Of a DNA stretch of 64,000 nucleotides, positions 39,965 to 47,981 are shown piece by piece; positions within the stretch are counted from its first letter, which is position 1, and every line of letters starts with the position of its first letter. A program made the position numbers and the translations under genes. The stretch is from Chitinophagales bacterium (GTDB taxonomy: Bacteria > Bacteroidota > Bacteroidia > Chitinophagales > Chitinophagaceae): positions 1 to 64,000 of the forward strand of contig JAATGQ010000030.1 of NCBI GenBank assembly GCA_015654595.1. Reading direction: 5' to 3'. The notes below the pieces were generated by a model. The model worked only from the letters and a program-made list of their open reading frames with translations, was not told the origin of the DNA and ran no database searches.

Positions 39965-41014
39965 GTGGCAAAGACAACGGAGAAGAAGAACATCAGGCAC
40001 CTGAGCCTTTCTGAACTGGAAGAATACTTCGGTTCTATCGGGGACAAAAAATTCCGGGCAAAACAAGCCTATGAGTGGATCTGGCAGAAGCATGCCCATT
40101 CTTTTGAAGAGATGACCAATCTCTCGAAGGAGTTGAGGCAGCGGCTGGCCGATGATTTCTCTTTCCCCGCGCTGAAGGTCGATGCGACGCAGTATTCAGC
40201 TGATGGGACGGTCAAAAGCCGCTTTAGAACCTCGGACAATCACATGGTGGAGGGCGTTCTTATCCCAACGGATGAACGTAAGACCGCCTGTGTCTCTTCG
40301 CAGATCGGCTGTTCGCTGAGCTGTAAGTTTTGCGCTACCGGTTATATGGATCGCAAGCGCAACCTCGACTACGACGAAATTTATGACGAGGTGGTGTTGA
40401 TCAATCAGCAGTCTCAGCGGGTATACGAAAAGAATCTTTCGAATATCGTTTTTATGGGTATGGGAGAACCATTGCTCAACTACAAGAACGTGTTGAAAGC
40501 GATCGAGCGTATCACCTCTCCCGATGGTCTTGGCATGAGCCCCCGTCGTATCACCGTCTCTACGGCAGGTGTGGCGAAAATGATTCGTCAGTTGGGTGAC
40601 GACAAGGTAAAGTTCAAGCTGGCGCTTTCCTTGCACGCGGCGAATGATAAGAAGCGCAATGAGATCATGCCGATCAATGAGAGCAATTCCATCGCGGCCC
40701 TTGTTGAAGCGTTGAATTATTTCTATAAGCAGACCGGCAATGAAATTACGTTTGAATACATCCTCTTCAGAGATTTCAACGATAGCAAACAGGATGCGGA
40801 TGAGCTGGTAAAGCTTTATCGCCAGGTTCCCGCGGATCTCGTCAACATCATCGAATACAACCCGATCGAGCAGGCGCTCTTCTCGAAGCCGGAAGAAGAC
40901 GTGGTCGAGCTCTTTATGCAGCACCTTGAAAAGAACAAGGTCAATGCCCGTCTTCGCCGCAGCCGCGGGAAAGACATCGATGCTGCCTGCGGACAGCTGG
41001 CGAACAAAGAATAA
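39965..41014 (+). CDS. rlmN: Dual-specificity RNA methyltransferase RlmN
   Basis: A 349-aa radical-SAM enzyme that methylates C2 of A2503 in 23S rRNA and A37 in some tRNAs. The radical-SAM cluster motif CSLSCKFCATG (CxxxCxxC) is present, as are the N-terminal helical domain (KKFRAKQAYEWIWQKHAHSFEEMTNLSKELRQRL), NIVFMGMGEPLLNYKNV, and the conserved C-terminal 'R x S R G x D I D A A C G Q L' with the methyl-carrying Cys. Start is set to GTG 39965 (VAKTTEKKNIRHLSL) rather than 39896. The 38-base unit that contains its last codons and TAA is tandemly repeated after the gene. Confidence 0.95.
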   Translation: MAKTTEKKNIRHLSLSELEEYFGSIGDKKFRAKQAYEWIWQKHAHSFEEMTNLSKELRQRLADDFSFPALKVDATQYSADGTVKSRFRTSDNHMVEGVLIPTDERKTACVSSQIGCSLSCKFCATGYMDRKRNLDYDEIYDEVVLINQQSQRVYEKNLSNIVFMGMGEPLLNYKNVLKAIERITSPDGLGMSPRRITVSTAGVAKMIRQLGDDKVKFKLALSLHAANDKKRNEIMPINESNSIAALVEALNYFYKQTGNEITFEYILFRDFNDSKQDADELVKLYRQVPADLVNIIEYNPIEQALFSKPEEDVVELFMQHLEKNKVNARLRRSRGKDIDAACGQLANKE

Positions 41015-41128
41015 TCGATGCTGCCTGCGGACAGTTGGCGGACAAAGAATAATCGATGCTGTCTGCGGACAGTTGGCGAACAAAGAATAATCGATGCTGT
41101 CTGCGGACAGTTGGCGGACAAAGAATAA
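40977..41128 (+). repeat. Four tandem copies of a 38-bp unit including the rlmN stop
   Basis: Units start at 40977, 41015, 41053 and 41091, each exactly 38 bases. Unit one encodes the end of RlmN (IDAACGQLANKE and TAA); the next three differ at only a few positions (C/T in CTGC, C/T in ACAGYTGG, A/G in GCGRACA). All end AAAGAATAA. Because 38 is not a multiple of three, the TAA stops fall in all three frames. The array ends 2 bases before the Crp-like ATG. Confidence 0.95.
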
Positions 41129-41130
41129 TT

Positions 41131-41721
41131 ATGGATACAGCGCTTCTCTTCGAACATATCGGCCGCCATATAAGCCTTACCGAGGAAGAGAAAGCCTATT
41201 TTGTTACCCTGCTCCATGAAAGAAAGCTTAAGAAGAAACAGTTCCTCAACCAGGAAGGAGAAGTCGTTAAAGGGCCTGCCTTTGTGGTGTCGGGTTTGCT
41301 GCGTTCTTATTCGATGGATCGCAACGGCTTCGAGCATGTCATCCAGTTTGCTCCGCCGGGCTGGTGGATTGGAGATATCCGGAGTATGACAAAGAAGGAG
41401 CCGGGGACGCTGTATGTCGATGCATTGGAGGATAGCGAGATCCTCTGGATGTGGGCGGCGGACCGCGATATCCTTTTTACGAAGGTCCCGAAGTTCGAGC
41501 GGTTTTTCAGGATACTTTCCGAAAATGCGCTTGGCGCACACCAGGAGCGGCTGGTGAACATTCTCAGTCTGCCGGCTGTCGACAGATATGCCAGCTTTTG
41601 TAAGCTCTATCCAACACTTATTGGCTGTCTGCCGCAGAAGCAGGTGGCTTCCTATATCGGCGTTACGCCGGAATTTCTCAGTAAGATGCTGAATACGACC
41701 CCGGTGCGGGGTAAGAAGTAG
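41131..41721 (+). CDS. Crp/Fnr family transcriptional regulator
   Basis: A 196-aa regulator. The N-terminal cyclic-nucleotide-binding-like beta barrel is visible (LKKKQFLNQEGEVVKGPAFVVSGLLRSYSMDRNGFEHVIQFAPPGWWIGD), then the long dimerisation helix (FFRILSENALGAHQERLVNILS) and a short C-terminal helix-turn-helix (CLPQKQVASYIGVTPEFLSKML). Bacteroidota have many such single-gene Crp-like regulators; the ligand is unknown. The frame extends into the repeat array up to 41056, but the ATG at 41131 directly follows the array and gives the usual N-terminus. It has no promoter outside the repeats, so it may be read from the rlmN promoter. Confidence 0.88.
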   Translation: MDTALLFEHIGRHISLTEEEKAYFVTLLHERKLKKKQFLNQEGEVVKGPAFVVSGLLRSYSMDRNGFEHVIQFAPPGWWIGDIRSMTKKEPGTLYVDALEDSEILWMWAADRDILFTKVPKFERFFRILSENALGAHQERLVNILSLPAVDRYASFCKLYPTLIGCLPQKQVASYIGVTPEFLSKMLNTTPVRGKK

Positions 41722-41875
41722 TCGGGCACCTGCTTTGTGCGCCCTGCGGTGCACGCGGGAAGGGGGCGCTTGCGGTGTGCGCCCTGTGGTGCACGCGGGA
41801 AGAAATAGTCGGGCGCCTGCGTTGTGCGCTCTGTGGTGCACGCGGGAAGGGGGCGCCTGCGTTGTGCGCTCCACG
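41704..41875 (+). repeat. Four-copy GC-rich repeat starting at the Crp-like gene stop
   Basis: Units start near 41704, 41749, 41789 and 41836, of the form GTGCACGCGGGAAG, optional AAATAGTC, GGGCGCCTGCGTTGTGCGC, TCTGTG. The first is the end of the Crp-like gene (AAGAAGTAGTCGGGC) and the third keeps AAGAAATAGTCGGGC with its stop; the second and fourth have lost 8 bases there. Confidence 0.85.
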
Positions 41876-41922
41876 GTTTCCACGGCTTAATCTACATTAT
41901 TTTCCTGCGGTCGTCCTGGTGG

Positions 41923-41930
41923 TAACTTTG
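41923..41930 (+). promoter_or_regulatory. -7 promoter element of the pirin operon
   Basis: TAACTTTG, a perfect TAnnTTTG match, 20 bases before the ATG at 41951. Confidence 0.6.
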
Positions 41931-41950
41931 TATCACAAAAGGAACGATAT

Positions 41951-42814
41951 ATGAACAGAAGAATAGAACGCGTCATTGCACAACCCGAAGCTCCCGGCAT
42001 GGTCGGTGACGGTTTCAGGGTCTACAATTATATACCAGGCGACAGTATTCCTCAACAACGGATCAGCCCTTTCCTGATGCTGGATTTTGCCGCAGAGATC
42101 GACTTTGCCCCTTCCGGGCATCAACGTGGTGTTGGCGTGCATCCTCACAAAGGATTCGAGACGGTGACCATCGCGTACAAGGGTAGTGTTGCGCATAATG
42201 ACAGTGCGGGCAACAGCGGTGTGGTCAACCCTGGCGACGTCCAATGGATGACTGCCGGTTCGGGTATATTGCATAAAGAGTATCACGAGGAAGCCTATTC
42301 GAAAAAAGGCGGCCCCTTTGAAATGGTGCAGCTTTGGGTCAACCTGCCAAAGAAAGACAAGCTGACGGCGCCGCATTATCAGGCTTTGACCAAGGACCAG
42401 ATGGGCAGGGTATCGCTTGCCGATGGAGAGGTCGATGTCATAGCTGGGGAGTTTGATGGCGTAAAGGGGCCGGCCGAGACGTATACGCCGGTTGAACTTT
42501 ATAACGCCAGGATTCGCAAGGGCGGGCGTTTGAGTATGACGCTGCCTGCGGAATATAATACGGCCATACTGGTAGTGAATGGGAGTGTTGTCGTGAATGG
42601 CCGTGATGCGGCTGCGCATAGTTTTGTGTTTTTCGCAAATGAAGAAGGGGACATTGCTATTACCGCTGCTGAAGATGCCGTGTTGCTGGTGTTGAGTGGA
42701 GAGCCGATCGATGAGCCTATTGCGGCCTATGGTCCGTTTGTGATGAATACCCATGAGGAGCTGGTGGAGTCGTTTCGGGAGATGAATGCAGGGAAGTTTG
42801 GGGTGTTGGAGTAA
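41951..42814 (+). CDS. Pirin family protein (first copy)
   Basis: A 287-aa bicupin of the pirin family. The N-terminal cupin carries the metal ligands in VGVHPHKGFETVTIAYKGSVAHNDSAGN and SGILHKEYHEE. The second cupin is degenerate. Some pirins have quercetinase activity or act as redox-sensing cofactors; the role here is unknown. The C-terminal end (LSGEPIDEPIAAYGPFVMNTHEEL) is a family hallmark. A second pirin gene follows 59 bases later; a GC-rich hairpin (GCCGGCGGG / CCTGCCGGC, about 42830-42857) lies in the gap. Confidence 0.93.
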   Translation: MNRRIERVIAQPEAPGMVGDGFRVYNYIPGDSIPQQRISPFLMLDFAAEIDFAPSGHQRGVGVHPHKGFETVTIAYKGSVAHNDSAGNSGVVNPGDVQWMTAGSGILHKEYHEEAYSKKGGPFEMVQLWVNLPKKDKLTAPHYQALTKDQMGRVSLADGEVDVIAGEFDGVKGPAETYTPVELYNARIRKGGRLSMTLPAEYNTAILVVNGSVVVNGRDAAAHSFVFFANEEGDIAITAAEDAVLLVLSGEPIDEPIAAYGPFVMNTHEELVESFREMNAGKFGVLE

Positions 42815-42873
42815 GACCTTGAAGAATAATCGCCGGCGGGTTTCAGGGCCTGCCGGCGCCCAAAAAGAATGTT

Positions 42874-43728
42874 ATGCAAAAGAAGATCGATCATATACTA
42901 AGCGGCCGCGTGAAACAGATCACGCCTGATGAGACGGTACGTCAGCCTTTGCCGCATGCCGAGTTTCGGTTTGCCAATCCTTTCATCGTGATCCACCATC
43001 TTGGGCCGGAGACGATCGCCGCAGGGTCTAAGTTTAGGATCCATCCCCATCCGCATCGCGGCTTTGCACCCGTGACCTTTCAATTGCAGGGCGAAGGTTA
43101 TCACAAGGACAATGCGGGACATGACGAGACGATTGTTGCCGGCGATGTGCAGTGGATGTTTGCCGGGAAGGGGGTCCTGCATAGCGAGGGGCCATCTGCG
43201 CGTTTGCTCGAAACCGGCGGCACGCAGGAGTTGATTCAGCTTTGGATCAATGCGCCTGCTGTGCATAAGGGGGAGGAACCTTTTTACCAATCGGCGCGTA
43301 AGAGTGAGCAGCCTTTGGTTTTACAGCAGGAGGGCGTGTCGCTGCGGTTGGCCAGCGGCGAATATGAAGGGCAGAAGGGGCCGTTGAAAAGCTTTACGCC
43401 GGTGACGATGCTATCCGGGAGGATGGAGAAAGGCAGCCGCGTGCAGTTGACGGCTGAGCCTGGATATTGGACCTTGCTTTATGTTGCGCATGGGTCTGTG
43501 CTGGTTAATTGCGAGACGGTGAATGAGGGGCAGCTTATCGTTTTTGAGAAAGAGAATGATGAGATCATCGTTTCGGCTGAAGAGGATACACAACTGCTCT
43601 TTTTATCCGGTGAGCCCATCGATGAGCCGGTGGCTGCGAAGGATAATTTTGTGATGAACACGGCTGCGGAGATAGAGCAGGCGCTGGATGATGCAAAGAA
43701 CGGGAGGTTTGGTACCCTGGAATATTGA
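42874..43728 (+). CDS. Pirin family protein (second copy)
   Basis: A 284-aa pirin, paralogous to its upstream neighbour. The ligand segments are FRIHPHPHRGFAPVTFQLQGEGYHKDNAGHDE and GKGVLHSEGPS, and the C-terminal LSGEPIDEPVAAKDNFVMNTAAEIEQA is shared. The shared ends and tandem position suggest an old duplication, though the sequences have diverged considerably. Same operon as the first copy, and its stop codon is directly adjacent to that of the convergent GNAT-like gene. Confidence 0.92.
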   Translation: MQKKIDHILSGRVKQITPDETVRQPLPHAEFRFANPFIVIHHLGPETIAAGSKFRIHPHPHRGFAPVTFQLQGEGYHKDNAGHDETIVAGDVQWMFAGKGVLHSEGPSARLLETGGTQELIQLWINAPAVHKGEEPFYQSARKSEQPLVLQQEGVSLRLASGEYEGQKGPLKSFTPVTMLSGRMEKGSRVQLTAEPGYWTLLYVAHGSVLVNCETVNEGQLIVFEKENDEIIVSAEEDTQLLFLSGEPIDEPVAAKDNFVMNTAAEIEQALDDAKNGRFGTLEY

Positions 43729-44178
43729 TCAGAGGATCAATTTGCAGGTGGATCCTTTTGCAGTATGCCAGCAGGAAAATCCCAACTCTATTAATACAGC
43801 GGCTTCAACTTGCCGATCGTCGGCCAGGTGCACGACGAAAGTTTTTCTTTTCTCTACTTTAAGAAGGTGAATGATGACTGCGCTCCAGATGAGGCGGGCG
43901 TTGCCTGTATGCTGAAGGACGGCGATCGGCGCGGTGAGGAAGATCTCTTCCCCGGCCGTCTCGAGCAGGAAGAGCCGTGTGCGGCCTGTAACGGCTATCC
44001 AGCTGTCCTGGCGGGATGGTATTCTTGTCTTTATGGATTGGTCTGTCAACATGCGGAATATTTTCCATTGCCAGTATTCCGATTGATGGGCTTCTTCGCC
44101 AAACCATCTGCAAACGTGCATCCAGTCAGCTTCTGTCAATGGACGGAAACGAAAGGATGGAGGTATTGAGTAGAACAT
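43729..44178 (-). CDS. Possible GNAT-fold acetyltransferase (149 aa)
   Basis: A weakly recognised protein. The N-terminus FYSIPPSFRFRPLTEADWMHVCRWFGEEAHQSEYWQW resembles the first strand and helix of GNAT acetyltransferases ('R x L x x x D x x x x x x W'), and the end VVHLADDRQVEAAVLIELGFSCWHTAKGSTCKLIL could be the last helix-strand pair. The acetyl-CoA pyrophosphate-loop motif (Q/RxxGxG/A) is not evident, so activity is doubtful. The frame is open to an ATG at 44232; the Met at 44178 gives a better N-terminus. The gene abuts the convergent pirin gene. Confidence 0.5.
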   Translation of the reverse strand: MFYSIPPSFRFRPLTEADWMHVCRWFGEEAHQSEYWQWKIFRMLTDQSIKTRIPSRQDSWIAVTGRTRLFLLETAGEEIFLTAPIAVLQHTGNARLIWSAVIIHLLKVEKRKTFVVHLADDRQVEAAVLIELGFSCWHTAKGSTCKLIL

Positions 44179-44314
44179 GGGTATAAAAAATGATGAGTAG
44201 ATACCTTTAATTTCTCTAAAAGGTATTTTCAATACTTTTAGAAGATTACTTATGTGATTATATTTAATAGAGCGCTCCTGGAATCAAAAATTTTAACCGT
44301 TAAACCACGCTACA

Positions 44315-44623
44315 ATGAAATCTCTACTCTTTGTCGCAATCGCGGCTATTACGCTTTTTGTATGTGGATCTTATACTTCTAAGGGCAAGCAAAGGCCTAT
44401 CCCGCACCAGGCGCAGAATTTAAAGACAGCGTACTATTTTTATTTTTCCGACAATGACAGTTTCGACCAGTATGCTCAGCTTTCAGCAGAGATCACTCAT
44501 CTGGAAGATATCTACCAGACTATAATCAGCACGGACCCATTTGGCGGGACGTTGGTCGCCAATGGATATACGAACAATCTCCTTCCGCACAATACCTGGC
44601 CGGTTGAGCTTTACGCTCATTAA
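44315..44623 (+). CDS. Small secreted hypothetical protein (102 aa)
   Basis: An N-terminal signal peptide (MKSLLFVAIAAITLFVCGSYT) is followed by ~80 residues with many aromatics (TAYYFYFSDNDSFDQYAQLSAEI). No family is recognised. Many Bacteroidota carry several small exported proteins of this kind in series; here it stands alone, convergent with the second susC-like gene and 19 bases from its end. The ATG at 44315 follows an AT-rich promoter-like stretch. Confidence 0.6.
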   Translation: MKSLLFVAIAAITLFVCGSYTSKGKQRPIPHQAQNLKTAYYFYFSDNDSFDQYAQLSAEITHLEDIYQTIISTDPFGGTLVANGYTNNLLPHNTWPVELYAH

Positions 44624-44642
44624 CATTTCTACAGGCATGCCA

Positions 44643-47600
44643 TTAAAAATGGATCTTGCAACCTGCAAGAAAAGTTCGTAATGGGTTTAGCGTTTCGGCG
44701 CTGTTAGTTTCGGGGTCGACTCCCTTATAAGAAGTGATCAGAAACAGGTTCTGTGCCTGTATATAGATATCAATCTGACATTTCTTGTGTTTTACAGAAT
44801 CGATATGATAATTCAACTGGACATTTTGCAGTCGGAAAAAGGATGTATTTTTAAGCATGTAATCCGAATTGATCAAATAAGCGAGCGTTTTTGCAGCCGG
44901 TGAATTTTGTGATGTGGTCAATTTTTGGAATCGGGCTTTATCTCCCGGCTTTTCCCAGTAGCCGGTCACGTCTGCGGGCATATTTGAATAGAGACCTCCC
45001 TTTATGGAGCCGGGAGGGTTGCTGGCGAAAATACTGGCATGGTAGTCAATATTTCTGCCGGTCTCCCATTGGCCTAAGACATCCAGCTGCAAAGGTCCAT
45101 AGTTGAAAGTATTGGTAATACCGCCAAAGCAGGTAATGTCTGTCTTGCCGACAATGGATTGGACACTGGTATTCAGGTTGCCGTTGGGGTCCATGCCTTT
45201 GAATTGCGATAGACCGGTATTGGGGTTGACGCCAAGGTACCGATAGGCTTTTACGACGTTTAAAGATTGTCCGATGACCAGCTTTTTTGAGAAGTCATAG
45301 ATCGGGGCGGGAGGGGTTGGATAGGAGAGTAATCTATTCGATGGCAAGGTAAGATTGATGGAGGCAGACCAGCTAAACTTTGAGAAGTTGATTTTTCCGC
45401 TTGAGAGGCTGAGTTCCCATCCTTTATTCTCGATGGCCGCCTTTTCACTTTCTAAAACGATGGCTGTCCCTTTAATGGGGAAGTCCCTTGGAAGCAATTG
45501 GTTTTCGCTGACGCTTCTGAAGTAAGTGATGCTAATGCTAAACAGATTTTTGAGTAGGGCAAGATATAGGGTTGCTTCTTCCTTTTTGATCGTCTCCCAT
45601 GGCTTGTCGTGGCCCTGGAGGATAGGATTGTAATAGGCAGGCATACTTTGCAGAAGAATGGGCATTTTTCCCGGAAAATAGTTGTTGTTGCCTGTCAATT
45701 GGTTACCCGTTGTGCCGTAGCTTAGATTCAATTGTCCGAAGTTCAGGATATGTTCCAGCGGCTTGAAGAATTTTTCCCTGGAAAAGATCCATGAAGTTCC
45801 TGCGGCTCCGAAAAAGCCATATCGAAAAGGGTTGGGACTGATCTTACAGCCATCTTCCGTTGCTGCAAGGGTTAGAATGATTTTTTCTAAAAGGGTGTCT
45901 GTCAGACGAGCAAAGGCGGACTGGTGTTGGATTGCGTTACTGAAGTGGGTTTGTTGTAAAGAAGGGGCCAGGTCCAGCCGGTTGAGATTGCTGTCATTGA
46001 TATAGCCTGAACCGGTCAGTGTTTCGATGGAGTTGTTCTGCTGGTCTATCGGGACTGCGAGTTGCGCAAATAATTTGTGTCCGCCAAAGTGAAGTTTATA
46101 TTCAAGTGTGGGTTTGATAACAAAACTTTTGGCGGCAGTTACAGCATAATAGCTGCTGGCTGTAACCGGACCTTGTGCAGTATCGAGAGAATTCAAGGGG
46201 ATGTGGCTGAACTCCCTTGTTTTGATGTTGTTGGCGCCGATGGTAATTCCCAACGTTAGCGACTTTGAGATGGAATAGGTACTTATAATGCTACCCAGCG
46301 CATTATACGATAGTGCTTTATACATATCGAGCGTATATGCATCCGGATTGTCTATAGGGAGGTAATTGTTATAGAATACTATTTGTCCTGCATTGTTGGT
46401 GGTTTTTGGAGCATCGCGCACCATGAATTGGAATCGGGTAAGATCAAACGTAAACTGGTGGTTCCAGTCCAGATCAAACAGATAAGAAAGGGTAGTATTC
46501 CATTTGCCGTTGCTGCTCTTATGGATAAATGCGCCTGTATTAGAAAATGATTGATGCACTGGCCGGTCGAGGAGGACGCTTTCTTCATAATTCCAGCCAA
46601 AGCTTTCCGCATATCTGTTGTATTGCGTATTCTTACTCGCACGTATATGAAAGTTAACCGAACTGGCAAGATGTTCATAGAAGTGTTTTGCCCAGTCGTA
46701 GTTTCTTGTCGTATCGAGAACCGTCAGGTCTGGTGCGTTACTGGCGTTGGGAATATATCCGTCATTTGCCAGGGCGCTTCTTCTGGCTGCATAATAATTC
46801 GAGTTTGACATCAACTGCAATTTTCTATCGGGCAGGCTAAATCCAGAGGAAATGTCCATGGTCAGACTTGGTCGTCCGGGTTTTCCCTGGTTGGTAGTGA
46901 TGAGGATCACTCCTCCTGCGCCTCTGGCGCCATAGATAGCGGTAGCGACCGGGCCTTTTAGTACTTCGACCGTGTCGATGTCGCCCAGCGCAAGCAATGA
47001 GAGGGGGTTTAGCGAGCCGGCTGAGTTGCCGGATGGAATATTGCTGATGGAGAAGTCGAATGTTGGGAAGGGGACGCCGTCTATTACAAAAAGGGGAGCA
47101 TGTACGTTCATGATGGATTGAATACCGCGAAGCAGCATCAAAACAGATGAGCCGGCTATTCCATTGATCGGGATAATCTGCAGGCCGGGTATTTTCGCTA
47201 CAAGAGCCATAGGCAGCGGCCCTGAGAGCTGGTGGTTAAATTGCTCGCCGGCGAGTTTAACCCCGTCGCCGGCAGCGGTCGTAATATGCGTGTGCTTAGA
47301 ATAAGCGGTAGCTTCTTTACTGCTCGTACTTACATCCATTTGAATGAGCAATGATCCGGAGTGAGCGAGTTTCTGAATTTGGGGCTGCATACCTGCATAG
47401 GAGATTTTAACGGTTTGCGGGAAATGGCGGACTTTTAATGTGACTATGCCTTCCTGGTCCGAAGAATAGGATTTTTGATTGCCGTTCACGGTGTTATTGG
47501 CATTCTTCAGATAGTCGCCAGTGCTCGTGACAATGCGAAGGGTTACGACTGGTATCGTCAGTAAAAAGGTTGTTCCCTTTTTGTGGAGATCGTATCCAAT

Positions 47601-47873
47601 TGTTTTGGCTATCAGGATTATAACTGATGTACAGGACATGTCGTTGTTAACGTTGATAGTGTTATTAAGACATTCGTTGCAATCCTCAATGGTGAATCCT
47701 GTATCGGTTTTGTGGAAAATGCTGTCTTGCAGCTGGTATACAGAATATTGTCCTTTTTTAATAAGCTTTGAATTGGATTTCGCTTGAGCCAGGAGATTGA
47801 AAGGAAGAATAATGCATGTGGCGAAAGCGATCCATAACATAAACAGTGTAGACTGATTATTGCTACAAACCAT
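44643..47873 (-). CDS. SusC/RagA-type TonB-linked receptor lacking a SusD partner
   Basis: A 1076-aa TonB-dependent outer-membrane receptor. Signal region (LFMLWIAFATCIILPFNLLAQ), a divergent STN-like segment (DTGFTIEDCNECLNNTINVNNDMSCTSVIILIAK ... TFLLTIPVV) with extra Cys, a beta-sandwich part, plug motifs (ALVAKIPGLQIIPINGIAG, VEVLKGPVATAIYGARGAGGVILITT), and a barrel ending in TFLAGCKIHF. The frame extends to 47924 but the ATG at 47873 gives a normal signal peptide. Downstream there is no susD, only a convergent small gene. The two regulators on the same strand (FecR and ECF sigma) indicate a cell-surface signalling system. Codon use is more AT-rich than in the first SusC. Confidence 0.92.
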   Translation of the reverse strand: MVCSNNQSTLFMLWIAFATCIILPFNLLAQAKSNSKLIKKGQYSVYQLQDSIFHKTDTGFTIEDCNECLNNTINVNNDMSCTSVIILIAKTIGYDLHKKGTTFLLTIPVVTLRIVTSTGDYLKNANNTVNGNQKSYSSDQEGIVTLKVRHFPQTVKISYAGMQPQIQKLAHSGSLLIQMDVSTSSKEATAYSKHTHITTAAGDGVKLAGEQFNHQLSGPLPMALVAKIPGLQIIPINGIAGSSVLMLLRGIQSIMNVHAPLFVIDGVPFPTFDFSISNIPSGNSAGSLNPLSLLALGDIDTVEVLKGPVATAIYGARGAGGVILITTNQGKPGRPSLTMDISSGFSLPDRKLQLMSNSNYYAARRSALANDGYIPNASNAPDLTVLDTTRNYDWAKHFYEHLASSVNFHIRASKNTQYNRYAESFGWNYEESVLLDRPVHQSFSNTGAFIHKSSNGKWNTTLSYLFDLDWNHQFTFDLTRFQFMVRDAPKTTNNAGQIVFYNNYLPIDNPDAYTLDMYKALSYNALGSIISTYSISKSLTLGITIGANNIKTREFSHIPLNSLDTAQGPVTASSYYAVTAAKSFVIKPTLEYKLHFGGHKLFAQLAVPIDQQNNSIETLTGSGYINDSNLNRLDLAPSLQQTHFSNAIQHQSAFARLTDTLLEKIILTLAATEDGCKISPNPFRYGFFGAAGTSWIFSREKFFKPLEHILNFGQLNLSYGTTGNQLTGNNNYFPGKMPILLQSMPAYYNPILQGHDKPWETIKKEEATLYLALLKNLFSISITYFRSVSENQLLPRDFPIKGTAIVLESEKAAIENKGWELSLSSGKINFSKFSWSASINLTLPSNRLLSYPTPPAPIYDFSKKLVIGQSLNVVKAYRYLGVNPNTGLSQFKGMDPNGNLNTSVQSIVGKTDITCFGGITNTFNYGPLQLDVLGQWETGRNIDYHASIFASNPPGSIKGGLYSNMPADVTGYWEKPGDKARFQKLTTSQNSPAAKTLAYLINSDYMLKNTSFFRLQNVQLNYHIDSVKHKKCQIDIYIQAQNLFLITSYKGVDPETNSAETLNPLRTFLAGCKIHF

Positions 47874-47981
47874 AGTTTTGGTTGTTTTAAACTTTTTAAA
47901 AACCTTAACCTTTTTGCACGTCAAATCTGATCTCTGGACGTGCAGATCTTCTATTTGCAGTTAGGGAAGAGTAGGGTTGAC

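Noticed and set aside
40977-41128. CRISPR array
   Set aside because: Repeats are directly adjacent with no unique spacers and no cas genes nearby.
40816-41883. 355-aa open frame on the minus strand over rlmN, its repeats and the Crp-like gene
   Set aside because: It crosses two real genes and a tandem repeat; its apparent repeats come from the 38-bp units.
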